Assembly (NCBI GenBank): GCA_039707465.1 | Contig: CM077647.1 | Coordinates: 175,580,663 to 175,644,662 of the forward strand | Source: Rhabdophis nuchalis | Taxonomy: Eukaryota > Chordata > Lepidosauria > Squamata > Natricidae | Length of the DNA stretch: 64,000 nucleotides | Direction: 5' to 3' | Part shown: in pieces, positions 11,931 through 22,834 of the stretch | How the letters are laid out: every line of letters begins with the position of its first letter | Numbering within the stretch: position 1 is the first letter of the stretch | Notes under the pieces: model-generated | What the model saw: only the letters and a program-made list of their open reading frames with translations | Database searches by the model: none | What the model was told of the DNA's origin: nothing | Position numbers and translations under genes: made by a program

Positions 11931-12039
11931 GTCTTAATATTTGTTTATGTGTTAATTTATAATTTGTTTATGTGTTAATTTATAATTCTGCAACTTAATT
12001 ATGATTTTAAAAAAGGTAGAAATAAAGAAAAAAATTATT

Positions 12040-12245
12040 GACAGTGAGAAAACTAATCAGAGTAAAAAACTTCCCAGCAGAAGTCCTGGGTGCTCCCTAA
12101 CTGGAGATTTTTATGAACAGGTTAGACAGCAATTTGTCGGAAATGTTGTAGGGTCTTCTGCTTGAGCAGGGTGCTGTACGAAAAGATCTCCAAGATCCTT
12201 CCAACACTGTTATATTGTGTGGTATAGAATAGATACAGAATAACT
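12040..12245 (+). mobile_element. CR1 LINE 3' end
   Basis: The sequence (ggtcttctgcttgagcaggg, then a ccaagatccttccaacactg block) matches the 3' UTR of the CR1 copies at 18227 and 23100, which lie in the opposite orientation. Confidence 0.6.
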
Positions 12246-12297
12246 GCATACTGTTGTTATTCTGTCATTCGTTTATTCTAATATTCTGATCATCCAG

Positions 12298-12432
12298 AAT
12301 CTCTATCTCTATCTCTATCTCTATCTCTATCTCTATCTCTATCTCTATCTCTATCTCTATCTCTATCTCTATCTCTATCTCTATCTCTATCTCTATCTCT
12401 ATCTCTATCTCTATCTCTATCGCTATCTATCA

Positions 12433-12466
<34 letters not shown>

Positions 12467-12545
12467 TGCCTGCCTGCCTGCCTGCCTACCTACCTATCTA
12501 TTTATCTAAACATTGCTGTGTGTATGTGTGTGTGTGTGTGTGTGT
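12298..12545. repeat. Compound microsatellite
   Basis: (CTCTAT)n at about 12300-12420, then (TGCC)n at about 12432-12485, (TACC/TATC)n and (TG)n at about 12521-12545. No spacers or conserved repeats of CRISPR type. Confidence 0.95.
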
Positions 12546-12840
12546 TCCAACATAACTCTGGAATGCCTTGAGCAATTTCAACCAAACTTGGTACACAGAT
12601 GACTTACTCTCTGGAAACAAATACTGTTGGGGTAAGACACCCCTAACACCCCTCGGGGTGTATGTTCTGTTAAGATACAGCCTGCTGTACCTTAAAATGG
12701 TTTCTACTATACTGCCATAAAATGGCTTCTACTGTTCAGAGAAGTGGAGTTGCCATGGTAACAGCTTCACAGTACTCCACATGGGGGCTCCCTCTGGTAA
12801 GGGGAAAAATCCAACATTAGAAATTACATTTCTGAAAAAC
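12545..12840 (+). repeat. Interspersed repeat beside (TG)n
   Basis: The block starting ccaacataactctggaatgc and containing tggtacacagatgacttact recurs in reverse orientation at about 17940-18070 and 44640-44775. The part with gttgccatggtaacagc recurs inverted at about 44400-44530. Family not recognised. Confidence 0.55.
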
Positions 12841-12844
12841 CCTG

Positions 12845-13142
12845 AAAAAAATGATTAATGACCATTTGCCATCATTATGACTGCTGCAGCATCCTCATGG
12901 GCATTTATGACATTTGCAGTATCCTGGGGTCATGTGATCACCTTTTGTGACCTTCTGGCAAGCAAAAATAATGGGGAAGCCAGATTCACTTAACAATAGT
13001 GTGACGACTTAACAACTGCAGTGATTCACTTAACAAATATGGCAAAAAAAATCGTAAATGCGGCAAAATCCACTTAACAAATTTCTCACTTGGCAATGTA
13101 AATTTTGGCTTAATTATGGTCGTAGGTTGAGGACTACCTGTA
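12845..13142. mobile_element. Non-autonomous DNA transposon fragment (MITE)
   Basis: The block has repeated 'cacttaacaa' motifs (about 12988, 13027, 13072) and ends in gtcgtaggttgaggactacc at about 13117-13137. That end resembles the terminal repeat of an abundant squamate MITE. The matching left terminal repeat was not found, so this is a half element. Superfamily not assigned. Confidence 0.5.
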
Positions 13143-14028
13143 TCTTAAATTAGTTGTTTATGTAATAGGCCTAAAAAAATAATTGAAGGAAGTTACATAA
13201 TTTCAAAAACCTGTTTTCATTCTGCTACAGTTAATTCTTACCTTTCCTTAAAATAATATCAAATCTTCTCTATAAATAAAAGCCAAGTACCACTGAAATC
13301 TCCAGAATCGTAGAGCCCACAAACTTCAAATTTGGCGCGTATGCTCCTCTTGGCTTCTAGGTGCTTGCTAACAAAGGATTCTTTGAAATGGCCGTCAGAT
13401 CATTAGTATTTCTCATACAGTAATTAACAAGCTTTGATTCTAAGGAGTTCTACTCCCCCTCCCCAACTGAAAAGAACTTTGTTCCAACTACCAGTTGCCT
13501 TATATTAACATGTTCTGATACTAAGGAGTTAGACATTCTACTTCCCCTCCCCACCTGAAAAGAACTCTGTTCCAACTGCCAGTTGCCTCACATTCTGTTA
13601 CCTCAGTTCAAACTGGCAGATGTTCCACTCCTTCACTCAGGAGCGGTCTGGGCTCCTTACAGTACTAAACATTGGTACCTCACCAAAATGTCTATGCCTT
13701 CCACTTTTGAAACTGTTTCCAGACTCAAGGTGGCAGGAGCAACATTCCCTTATGTGTTTCAATCACCAACCACCACTGAGCCAACTGATTGTGAACAAAC
13801 TTTCTCCTGCATAGGCCAATCACGTAGTTTCATCGCAAAGCACAGGTATCCAGCTAGTAGAGTAGACATGTAGATTTTCTTGGAATATTGATTATTACAT
13901 TTCTAAGTATAAATATTTAATAATAGGTATTGGAATGGAAAGAATGAGTGAATGAAACCTGGATATCTTGTTTTCTTCTCTATTATATTGCTTTCAATTC
14001 CCTTTCTCTTTTATTCCCTTTCAAGTAG
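13143..14028. other. Unclassified intronic sequence with a local duplication
   Basis: In intron 3 of pseudogene B. Two imperfect copies of a segment with ctaaggagtt ... tccaact-ccagttgcc occur at about 13437-13502 and 13515-13590. The open reading at 13583-13873 has no recognisable protein similarity. The block from 13262 (ataaataaaagccaagtacc) looks repetitive but could not be assigned. Confidence 0.4.
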
Positions 14029-14256
14029 CTCCATTCATTTCTTCGAGGCATTTCTTTCAACAATTCGGCTGGGGAGACAGTGTTCCTGAATGAGAAAGGG
14101 GAAGCCACAGGTGGATTCGACATCACCAACTTCATCACTTTTCCAAACAGATCCTTTCAGAGAGTGAGAATTGGAAAACTGGATCTAGAGGCTCCAAAAG
14201 GGAAGGAACTATTCATCGATGACGATGCGATTGTCTGGAATCCAGCTTTTAACCAG
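14029..14256 (+). pseudogene. V2R pseudogene B, exon 4
   Basis: A 228-bp exon, still open ([20 protein letters not shown]) with intact AG and GT borders. It belongs to the broken copy B. Confidence 0.9.
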
Positions 14257-14397
14257 GTATCGAATTAGTGATCAGCGTGTTTAGAAATCTGATTTCTGGT
14301 TTTGGAAAATAAAGAGTGGCACATTCTTTTCAAATGTGATTGATGATAAAGCACTCACCCATTTGATGAAAATTCAATACAAATGGCCATGTTTGAA

Positions 14398-14545
14398 TAG
14401 AATAGAACAGAACAGAACAGAACAGAAAAGAATAGAATTAAGGCATGGAATAGACTAGACTAGACTAGACTAGACTAGACTAGACTAGACTAGACTAGAC
14501 TAGACTAGAATAGAATAGAATAGAATAGAATAGAATAGAATAGAA
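14398..14545. repeat. Compound pentanucleotide microsatellite at a LINE tail
   Basis: (AGAAC)n, then (TAGAC)n at about 14452-14508, then (TAGAA)n at about 14508-14545. It abuts the 3' end of the antisense LINE at 14546, so it is a tail-seeded AATAG-type repeat of the sort known in snakes. Confidence 0.9.
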
Positions 14546-15640
14546 TTCTTCATTGGACAATTGTGACTGGACACACAAGGAATTTGACTTTGGTGCATAT
14601 GCTCTCAGTGTACATAAAAGAAAAGGTACATTCATCAAGAATCATAAGGTACAACACAGTGATAGTCATAGGGTACAAATAAGCAATCAAATTATACTAG
14701 GAAACAATCAGTATAAATCATAAAGATACAAGCAACAAAGTTACAGTCAGAAGTGGGAGGAGATGGGTGATATGAAAGATCAGAAGATTAATAGTAGTGC
14801 AAACAGTAAATAGTTTGACAGTGTTGAGGGACTTACGGTATTTGTTTAGCAGAATGATGGTGTTCGGGGAAAAGCTCTCTTGTGTCTAGTTGTCTTGGTG
14901 TGCATTGCTCTATCGCTTTGAGGTTAGGAGTTGAAACAATTTATGTCCAGGATGCGAGGGGTCTGTAAATATTTTCACAGACCTCTTTTTGACTCATGCA
15001 GTGTTCAGGTCCTCAATGGATGAAATGTTTGTAGTTACTGTTGTTGTTTTTTCTGCAGTTCTAATTATCCTCTGAAGTCCATGTCTGTCTTGTTGGGTTG
15101 CAGAATCAAACCAGAAAGTTATAGAGGTGCAGATGACAGACTCAATAATTCATCTGTAGAACTGAATCAGCAGCTCTTTGGGTAGTTTGAGCTTTCTGAG
15201 TTGGCACAGAAAGAACATTCTTTATTGTGCTTTTTAGATGATGTTTTTGATATTAGGTGTCCATTTTAGGTCTTGAGATATGGTAGAACCTAGAAATGAG
15301 AAGGTCTCTACTGTTGATACAGTGTTGTCTAGTATTGTAAGAGGTGGTATTATAGGAGGGTTTCTCCTAAAGTCTACAACCATTTCTACAGTTTTGAGAA
15401 TGTTCAGTTCCAGATTGTTCCACTCGCACCACGAGGCTGGTTGTTCTACCTCCCATATGTATGCAGATTCATCATTGTCTCAAATGAGACCAATCACTGT
15501 TGTATCATCTGTGAAGTTCAGCATTTTAACAGAGGGATCTTTTGAGATGCAGTCATTGGCAAATAGAGAGAAGAAAAGTGGAGAGAGAACACAGCCTTGG
15601 TGTGTTTCCATGACTGTATCACAAGATGCAATTATTTACT
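14546..15640 (-). mobile_element. CR1-superfamily LINE fragment (Rex1 or L3/Snake1-like)
   Basis: The minus strand reads, with stops, a reverse transcriptase C-terminal half: FTDDTTVIGLI (the ADD-type motif, altered), [52 protein letters not shown]. The 3' UTR and (AATAG)n tail match 4690-5172. Degenerate; clade uncertain. In intron 4 of pseudogene B. Confidence 0.7.
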
Positions 15641-15827
15641 TACAATTGTCCTTCAAACAGGACCTTTTATGAAGTATTATAATTTCTATAACTTTTTAAG
15701 TTGTTGATGAAGTTGATGAATTCCATATCATTTTGGACAGTCAAAAAGAATTCACCTCCATAAAGAAGAAACATAACAAACTGCTTTAAATATCTCACTT
15801 TTCAAAACATTTTGTGCTTATTGCCAG

Positions 15828-15954
15828 GTTCCTCCACATTCTCGATGCAATGACCCCTGTTTCCCTGGATCCTGGAAGAAAGGGATTGAGGGGGATCAGT
15901 TCTGCTGCTATGACTGTGTTCCATGCCCAGAAGGGAAGATTTCAAATCAAAATG
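15828..15954 (+). pseudogene. V2R pseudogene B, exon 5
   Basis: A 127-bp cysteine-rich exon, open, with all six cysteines. Its donor is gtagga, as in genes C and D, rather than gtaagg as in gene A. Confidence 0.9.
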
Positions 15955-16068
15955 GTAGGATAGGAATTCTACCATTTTTATATATCCTTAAGCAAGCTTG
16001 GATGCATAAAATGAATGTGGTAATGTATCAATAATATGGAATGTCCATATGCTTGATTCTCCTTCCAG

Positions 16069-17612
16069 ATATGGATGACTGTTTTGAATGTCCAGAAGAT
16101 CATTATCCAAATAAAGGAAAGAATGGATGCATCTTGAAACTCCTGGTCTTTCTAACTTTTGAAGAAACTTTAGGAATTGGTTTATCCTCAGCAGTTCTTT
16201 GTTTCTTCTTCTTGACCTCTTGGGTTCTTGGAACTTTTATTAAGCACAGGGATACTCCCATTGTCAAAGCCAACAACAGGTCCCTCACCTATACCCTGCT
16301 TGTCTCTCTTCTGCTCTGTTTTCTCTCCTCTTTGTTCTTCCTCAGCCAGCCAGGGAAAGTGACCTGCCTTCTCCAACAATCAATGTTTGGCATAACTTTC
16401 TCAGTGTTTTTCCAAAAACCATAACTGTAGTTGTGGCTTTTATGGCCACTAAACCAGGATCTCAGATGAGGAAATGGGTGGGGAGAAGATTGGCCTTTTC
16501 TATTGTCCTTTCCTGCTCTCTCTCCCAAGTATGTATTTGTATTGTTTGGTTGTCAACATCTCCCCCATTCCCTGAGTTGGACGTTCACTCAGAGCCCCAA
16601 GAAATGATTTTACAATGCAATGAAGGGTCAGCTTCCTTCTTCTACTGTGTCTTGGGCTACATGGGTATCTTGGCCATTGCCAGCTTTTTTTTTTCTTTTT
16701 TTTTTAAATTTTATTGAATCATTAAAAAACAAAAGCTTACAGAGTAAGACATTAAATGATACAAAGTGATTGCAGAGAGTATTGCAGTATAACTAGAGTT
16801 ATAACACTGTAACTAACATTTACCACTTATTAATTTAATACATATCTCTAATAAGAAAGGCGGAAAAGAGGAAGAAGAAAAAAATATGAAAGAGACCAGG
16901 ACAAAGTGAAGGAGTGTAATCAAAGCATATAGAGATTCTAAATCAGCAATGTTAAGTCCGCTTCTTTGAATTCCTTTGTAGCCAAGCGTACCAGCGATCC
17001 CAGCACACATAGAATAGCGAATCTTGTTTGTCTCTCAATAGGCTGGTAAGCCTGTCTGCTTCAGCACAGTCCATAATTTTAGCGATTCATATTGTCTCTG
17101 ATGGAATGTCACTGGATTTCCATTTTTGGGCAAAAGCAATTCTAGCTGCAATAATGATGTGGATAGTTAAATACCAATTAGATTTGTTTAAATTATCTGG
17201 TTTCATGCCTAGTAAGAGCGTTTCCGGGATCAACTTAATTCTACAGCCAGTAATTTCAAAAAGCCAGTTTCGGATTCTGGTCCAATATATTCCTGCTCGA
17301 GGACAAGTCCACCAAATATGGAAGTAAGTTGCCATTGCCAGCTTTATTGTGGCTTTCCTTGCCCGTAAATTACCTGACAGCTTTAACGAAGCCAAGTTCA
17401 TCACCTTCAGCATGTTGGCCTTTTGCAGTGTGTGGATCTCCTTCTTTCCAGCCTATCTGAGCACAAAGGGAAAAGCCATGGTAGCTGTGGAGGTCTTCTC
17501 CATCTTGTCCTCCAGCTCTGCATTACTGGGATGCATATTCCTGCCAAAGTGCTACATCATTATTTTTAGGCCTGACCTCAACCACCGGGAGCAACTCACA
17601 AAGAGAAATTAG
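16069..17612 (+). pseudogene. V2R pseudogene B, exon 6 (7TM), interrupted
   Basis: The 7TM exon keeps its start (DMDDCFECPEDHYPNKGKNG) and stop (LTKRN, 17612). A net 13-bp deletion around 16405-16415 shifts the frame, and an L1 insertion at 16688-17330 splits helix 5. Without the insertion and one target duplication the exon is 886 bp, against 899 bp in the intact genes. Confidence 0.93.
16688..17330 (-). mobile_element. 5'-truncated L1 LINE inserted in V2R exon 6
   Basis: Poly(T) at 16688-16706 is the antisense poly(A) tail. The minus frame encodes the end of an L1 ORF2 protein (FHIWWTCPRAGIYWTRIRNW, ITGCRIKLIPETLLLG). A perfect 15-bp target duplication, GCCATTGCCAGCTTT, lies at 16673-16687 and 17331-17345. 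A standard target-primed insertion. Confidence 0.93.
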
Positions 17613-18084
17613 TGTCCCATATGATCTTTCTTGCTAGGAAAAATTGCTGACAAAAATTGAGACCACAGTGTAGAAGTTTCATTTCTGCCAATAGAGGATT
17701 TGTGTAGGATTATTGTGTGTAGGAAGGTTTATTATAGTTGCCCATTCCGAAATACTGGATGTGCTTTATTTTCAACATTTCCAAAGACTTGCCATGTGCT
17801 GTTGGGACTTTTCTAGCATTGACTCAAAGCATATCCAATATTTTACATGCTACTTTCATGATATTTATACCTTCTGTTTATAAAGTGTGACGTAAATATA
17901 GTCAAGATCAGAACATCATTTTCTAGACATAAATTTGGACACACTGACACACATGGAAACATCCCAAGGGGTATTAGGGTGTCTTTCCCCCATAGTATTT
18001 GTTTCCAGAGAGTAAGTTGTCTGTGTACCAAGTTGAAATTGCTCGAGGTTTGTGTGTTATGCTGGAATACACACACATACACAT
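17613..18084 (+). other. 3' flank of V2R B, paralogous to 44058-44800
   Basis: Starts as the near-identical 3' flank of gene C (the tgatctttctt/ttttg variant after the stop, then catttctgccaatagagg). It runs into an interspersed repeat shared with 12545-12640. No coding sequence. Confidence 0.7.
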
Positions 18085-18226
18085 ACACTCACACAGACAG
18101 ACAGACAGAGATAGAATAGAGATAGAGATGATCGAGATAGATAGATACAATACAATACAATACAATACAATACAATACAATACAATACAATACAATACAA
18201 TACAATACAATACAATACAATACAAT
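18060..18226. repeat. Microsatellites: (CA)n, (CAGA)n, (TACAA)n
   Basis: The TACAA run (about 18147-18226, roughly 16 units) sits directly at the 3' end of the antisense CR1 at 18227 and is therefore its expanded tail. The paralogous site at about 44865-44888 has only a couple of degenerate units. Confidence 0.92.
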
Positions 18227-18365
18227 AGCAGAGTTGGACGGGACCTTGGAGGTCATCTAGTCCAAGTCCCTGCCTAAGCAGGAAGCCCTATACCATTTCA
18301 GACAAATGGCTATCCAACATCTTCTTAAAGACTTGCAGTGTTGGGGCATTCACAACTTCATTAAC
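18227..18365 (-). mobile_element. CR1 LINE 3' tip
   Basis: Contains the conserved CR1 3' UTR (ggaccttggaggtcatctag, gcctaagcaggaagcccta, caacatcttcttaaagactt) in antisense. Paralogous to 44889-45019. Confidence 0.8.

Positions 18366-18448
<83 letters not shown>
18366..18448. repeat. (GATA)n microsatellite
   Basis: About 20 GATA units. The paralogous array at 45021-45077 is shorter. Probably slippage at an AT-rich site beside the CR1 tip. Confidence 0.95.
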
Positions 18449-18449
<1 letters not shown>

Positions 18450-18937
18450 GATGGCTATTTGTTGAGTAGATTTCTCTGCATAGATTTTAAGCAATACATC
18501 AATTTACTTGAACCTTCATGTGTGGACTGTTATTTCTTGTTTCCTGACATTAATCTCCACTCCCAAATTTGTTTACGGAAGAACAATGGAAACCACCAGC
18601 ATGGCATCTGACAATCAGAAGCAATGGTTGACCATGCAACATTGCACTGAATGTATATATAAAATATAACACATACATAAGTATTTGCAATCAGCACCCC
18701 TGACACCTCTAACAAACCAGCAGCCCCCCAGTCATTGTTGTTCATTGTGAATTATATTTATGTTTATACTAAATAAATGATAATTAAATAAATATAAAGG
18801 GAGAACTTCCCGTTCCCCCTGCCTTTTTCTTCAGTGTGTTTGGTATACAGTTTCTATTCCTGTGTTTTGGACTATCTTGTATTTTCTTTCTTTCTGGATA
18901 ATGATTAAGACTGTTGTAAATGTAAATGTTAAATATA
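18449..18937. other. Spacer, nothing recognised
   Basis: AT-rich sequence, paralogous to 45078-45243 plus 46073-46394. In the second copy it is interrupted by an L2 insertion. No genes or RNA features seen. Confidence 0.6.
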
Positions 18938-18945
18938 ATTCATAT

Positions 18946-19254
18946 CAGTGGTGAGAAACGACTGGTTTGCCCCAGTACGGACATACTGGTGCCTGCTGGG
19001 AGCACCAGGTACCATTCCAGTACAGTGTTCTACAGGGCCTACCCACCTGTATTTGAGCTGATTGGGGCTTATGCACACATGCATGGAGTGTATGGCACCT
19101 GCGCAATGTTCCACCGATCAGCTGGAACATCGCAGAGCACCACAGGCAGTAAGTATGCATGTGTGTGCTGCATGCATGCTGCATGCATGTATGTGGTGGA
19201 CGCCTGGCCCCATTGCACCATACCAGTTGCAATGGGATCCAGAACCCACCACTG
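18946..19254. mobile_element. hAT-type MITE, 309 bp
   Basis: Starts CAGTGGTG and ends CACCACTG, a perfect 8-bp terminal inverted repeat. It is flanked by a perfect 8-bp direct repeat ATTCATAT (18938-18945 and 19255-19262), the target-site size of hAT elements. No transposase. The same insertion with the same flanks is at 46403-46711, so it predates the spacer duplication. Confidence 0.85.
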
Positions 19255-19267
19255 ATTCATATATGGG

Positions 19268-20240
19268 AAGTATATGGATGGGAAGTAACGGACTTAGGCT
19301 CAACTCGACCAAGACCGAGTGGCTGTGGTTTCCGGCTGCCCGATTCAACCAGCTCTCTCCAACGCTGGCCATAGGGGGCGAACATCTTGCCCCTGTGGAT
19401 GGGGCGCGCAACTTGGGTGTCCTCCTGGATACCCGGCTGTCCATGGAAGATCAAGTGACAGCCGTGGCCAGGAGGGCGTTTTACCAGGTTCGCCTGGTAC
19501 GCCAGTTGCGCCCCCTATTGGATCGGGACACCCTTCGCACAGTCACTCATGCTCTCGTGACATCCCGACTGGATTATTGCAACTCTCTCTACATGGGGCT
19601 CCCCTTGAGGTGTACCCGGAGGCTTCAGTTGGTCCAGAATGCAGCCGCGCGAGCAATTATGGGCACCTCTAGGTTTGCCCACGTAACACCGCTCTTGCGC
19701 GAGCTGCACTGGCTACCTGTCGTCTTCCGGGTGCGCTTCAAGGTGTTAATTACCATCTTCAAAGTGCTCCATGGCTCGGGACCTAGCTACCTGCGGGATC
19801 GGATCCTGCCCCATACATCCTCACGGCCGATTCGCTCCCACAGAGAGGGACTTCTCCGGGTGCCGTCCACTAGACTTTTTCAGCGGGCGACGCCCAGGGG
19901 AAGGGCCTTCTCTGTGGCTGGCCCAGCCCTCTGGAATGACCTTCCCCCCGATATCAGGACAACCACGGACCTCCGCTCCTTCCGCTTAAAATTAAAGACA
20001 CACTTTTTTCGTCTGGCCGGCCTTGGGTAGTCTCTTTTTAGGTTAGGGGTTTTTAGGGGTAATTTTTAGTTTAGTTTATGGGTTTTAGCGCAGGATCAAT
20101 TTAATCTATTTTTAACTTTGTATTTTGTATTTGTCTGTGGTTTTATTTGTATTTTTAATTGCCTGTGCCCCGCCTCGAGTCCCCTTGGGGAGAGAGAGCG
20201 GGATATAAAATTAAATTATTATTATTATTATTATTATATA
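19268..20240 (+). mobile_element. L2-like LINE 3' half
   Basis: The + frame ([20 protein letters not shown] to FFRLAGLG, ending 20030) is an open C-terminal reverse transcriptase segment. It is followed by a ~200-bp 3' UTR with the GCCCCGCCTCGAGTCCC block and an (ATT)n tail at 20212-20236. 5'-truncated. Nearly identical to the copy at 45244-46072 but at a different position in the paralogous spacer. Confidence 0.92.
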
Positions 20241-20450
20241 CAGTTTGTGTTAATGTTTCCATTTTCATTTGGACAACTGCTACGCAAATCCTTATGAGGT
20301 TATGGGCCCAGGTGTGACCTGAAGTACCTGTAGTAAATTTCTCCCAAGCGTAAAGACAGTCTGATGAGATGGTGAAATATATTTTGTGAGCCCAAGGAAG
20401 GTTGAAGACGATTAGCTTGTATAGACAGCTTGATGCTATCTATCGGCAGA
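20241..20450. other. Spacer, nothing recognised
   Basis: Paralogous to 46725-47051; the second copy has an extra ~120-bp LINE 3' tip. No features seen. Confidence 0.6.
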
Positions 20451-20690
20451 GCCTAGGTGGCACAGTGGTTAGAGTTCAGTATTGCAGGCTACTTCAAGCT
20501 GACTTCTAGCTGCAATTCATAAGATCAAATCTCCCCTGCTCAAGGTTGACTTAGCCTTCCATCCTTCCAAGGTGGGTAAAATGAGGACCCAGATTGTTTG
20601 GGGCAATAGGTCGATTCTGGAAACCACTTAGACAGGGTTGTAAAGCACTATGAAGCGGTATATAAGTCTAAGTGCTATTGCTATTACAGG
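20451..20690 (+). mobile_element. tRNA-derived squamate SINE
   Basis: The head GGTGGCACAGTGGTTAGAG resembles a tRNA A-box region; the body includes ccttccaaggtgggtaaaat and ends gtctaagtgctattgctatt. The paralogous copy is 47052-47290. Confidence 0.8.
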
Positions 20691-21960
20691 AATTGGAAGA
20701 GGTTTTCTTTTTTTTCTCATCTTAATGAGTCAGATTACCTCTCATGGAGCTTAAAAGTGGAAATGGAGGGAGGATTTGTGGACAGTTGTAAGTGATCCTC
20801 CAGCAAACCTTGGTGAGGAAGTGCAAAAGCAAAATGAAAAAGCCCCAGCTGGCATAGTTTTGTGCTTGGAAGATAGTCAGCTAATGCATGTGGGTGGGAT
20901 ACATTGCTAGAGAATGCTTGTTCGTCTTACACAAAGTTTATGGAAGAGAGACAGCAAGCAGTAAAGTAACTGTCTGTGAGAAAAATATCCCAGATATTTT
21001 CTTCAGCATATAAAAATGATCATGGAGACTTATGACAAAAGGAAACAGCCATTTATTCATTGAACGTTAGCTAACGGATTCTCTAGAAGAGAAATAGAAT
21101 AACCTCCAGGTACAGAGTTCCACCTTATATACCTGAAATTACATATTACATATTACATGCATCATAACCTGAATACATGAAAACAACATTGCGTGCAAGG
21201 AATACAATGTGTCTCACAATGTGAAAAGTACATGGAAGCTTACAACATACATGTTCAGAAACCCCAAAGGACTTCCCAGAACTTAATAATAAAATCATTA
21301 CTGGCTTCCTGCAAAACAAATCCTGTTATACCCAGTTACAGAGGAAGTCTCAAGGTAGGGAACAGGCTATTTTCTCATCAGCATGCACATATGTGCCCAC
21401 ACTCATAATACAATGTGTTCATGACACCCCTGCACATGTGTACTCCCTCTCCCAGTGGCCTGTTTGGGACCTAGCAGGCCTCCTTGCAGCCTCCTGGGAC
21501 CAAAAACAAGGCACCAGGGCACACACACCCTCCCCCCTGCACATGAGTCTCCCACATGCACCCTACCCCACCCCCCCTGCATTTGCGGCAGAAATCCAAA
21601 AATCAGTTAGACAGGGGAGGCGTGCACGCATGCCCAGTGGAGCTGAGCTGGGCGACAGATCAGAAGGCTCCACGTAGGTGTCATAGGTTCACCTCATAGC
21701 TATAGAGCAAGGCTACAACTTTGGAGAACATTGGTTGGATCACCTCCAGTTCATGAGAAAAACCTTCCTTGAATTAGAAGAGCAAGGAATGGTGCTTTTG
21801 GAAGCACACATAGTATATGCTGTGCTGAATTCTCTTGATGATACATGGGACATGTTGGTATGAATTGAAATTTAAGGAATTCCCTGGTATAAACCAATTT
21901 TGTTGTATTTAAGTACAATGACAATAACGATTATAGTTAAAACATTATGCCATACCGTGT
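20691..21960. other. Spacer, no gene recognised
   Basis: Paralogous to 47291-47613 and 52931-53483. A segment of about 390 bp (roughly 20993-21380) is present here and absent in the second spacer. The stretch around 21420-21600 is C-rich. Short open readings lack protein character. Confidence 0.5.
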
Positions 21961-22660
21961 ACCGTATTTTTCAGAGTATAAGACGCACCTTTTCCCCCTA
22001 AAAGAGGGTGGAAATTTGGGTGCATCTTATACACTGAATGTAGCCCCACCAACCCACCGGCCCCAACCCTTTGGCTTCTGCCTCCTATCAATTTACTTCG
22101 TTGCAGCAAATGGGGGCTTGCGGAGGCTGCAATAAGCTATAGCAATCCTTGCAGCCTCTAATACCTGATGATGGGGGGAAATTGAAAGTGAAAATTTCTG
22201 TTTGCTCCATGGGACGAATTGCTGGGAGACAGATTTTTTTTTTGTACTAATCAGGCTGTTTGCTGCAAGGAGGTAAGTCAATAACAATAAATGCCTATAG
22301 AATGTTCAAATTATTAGACTTATTTTTAAAGACTGCTTTATTATTATTCTGGACAACAAAATGAAGAAGCTTTTAAAAATCAATTCTTGATCTGAAGAGG
22401 CGCCGTGCTATTGTTTTAAATAGTGCTGTTCTTTTAAATAGCAGAGAATAACTATACTTCCAGAAAGCACATCAATTTTAACGGCATCTGTACAAGTATA
22501 GTTTGTATAGTATGAAATGTTACATTACAAACAGTGTGTAATGTCTGTACTGTTTGTTACAAGGAGGCAAATTGCTGGGAGGCAGAGGAAGGTATTTTTT
22601 CCCTTGTTTTCCTCTCCAAAATCTTATACTCTGAGCATCTTATACTCCGAAAAATACAGT
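21961..22660. mobile_element. Non-autonomous DNA transposon with 'agagtataagac' terminal repeats
   Basis: The left end accgtatttttcagagtata and the right end (read in reverse: actgtatttttcggagtata) are near-perfect terminal inverted repeats. The right end also has the 'cttatact' motif twice (about 22623 and 22640). No transposase is encoded. Target duplication not clear. The paralogous copy (53484-56979) is split by two L2 insertions. A deleted relative is at 30258-30335 and 62430-62505. Confidence 0.7.
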
Positions 22661-22834
22661 GAATAGTTTTTTTTTCTTTTTATAATTTAGCCACAGGGTG
22701 GGATCCTACTGGTTTAACAGCCAGTTTGTTTAACAGCCACATTACTGCTGGGGAGGCAAACAGAGAGCTATTCCAGTCACTCTGCTATGCCTGTTAGTTA
22801 GGGTTCAGAAAAGGGATTATACATCAGTACAGCA

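Larger units (their letters stand above)
9321..17612 (+). pseudogene. V2R pseudogene B
   Basis: A V2R copy with visible exons at 9321-9407 (3' end of exon 2), 10141-11004 (exon 3), 14029-14256 (exon 4), 15828-15954 (exon 5) and 16069-17612 (exon 6, interrupted). No exon 1 or 5' part of exon 2 was found between gene A and 9321. Exon 3 keeps its 864-bp length but has in-frame stops at 10270 (TGA), 10501 (TGA) and 10567 (TAG), each at a tryptophan position of the intact genes. Exon 6 has a net 13-bp deletion near 16405-16415 that shifts the frame, and an L1 fragment at 16688-17330. Exons 4 and 5 are still open. The 3' part of exon 6 is almost identical to gene C, suggesting recent shared ancestry or conversion. 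Confidence 0.93.

Noticed and set aside
12298..12545. Regular short repeats that could suggest a CRISPR array
   Set aside because: They are uninterrupted microsatellite units without spacers, in a vertebrate genome.
18366..18448. (GATA)n run as a sex-chromosome (Bkm-type) marker
   Set aside because: Under 100 bp, next to a CR1 tip, and ordinary microsatellites of this type occur on autosomes.
19062..20030. 322-codon open frame starting in the hAT MITE and running into the L2
   Set aside because: The first ~65 codons are read-through of the MITE; only the L2 part is real coding sequence.
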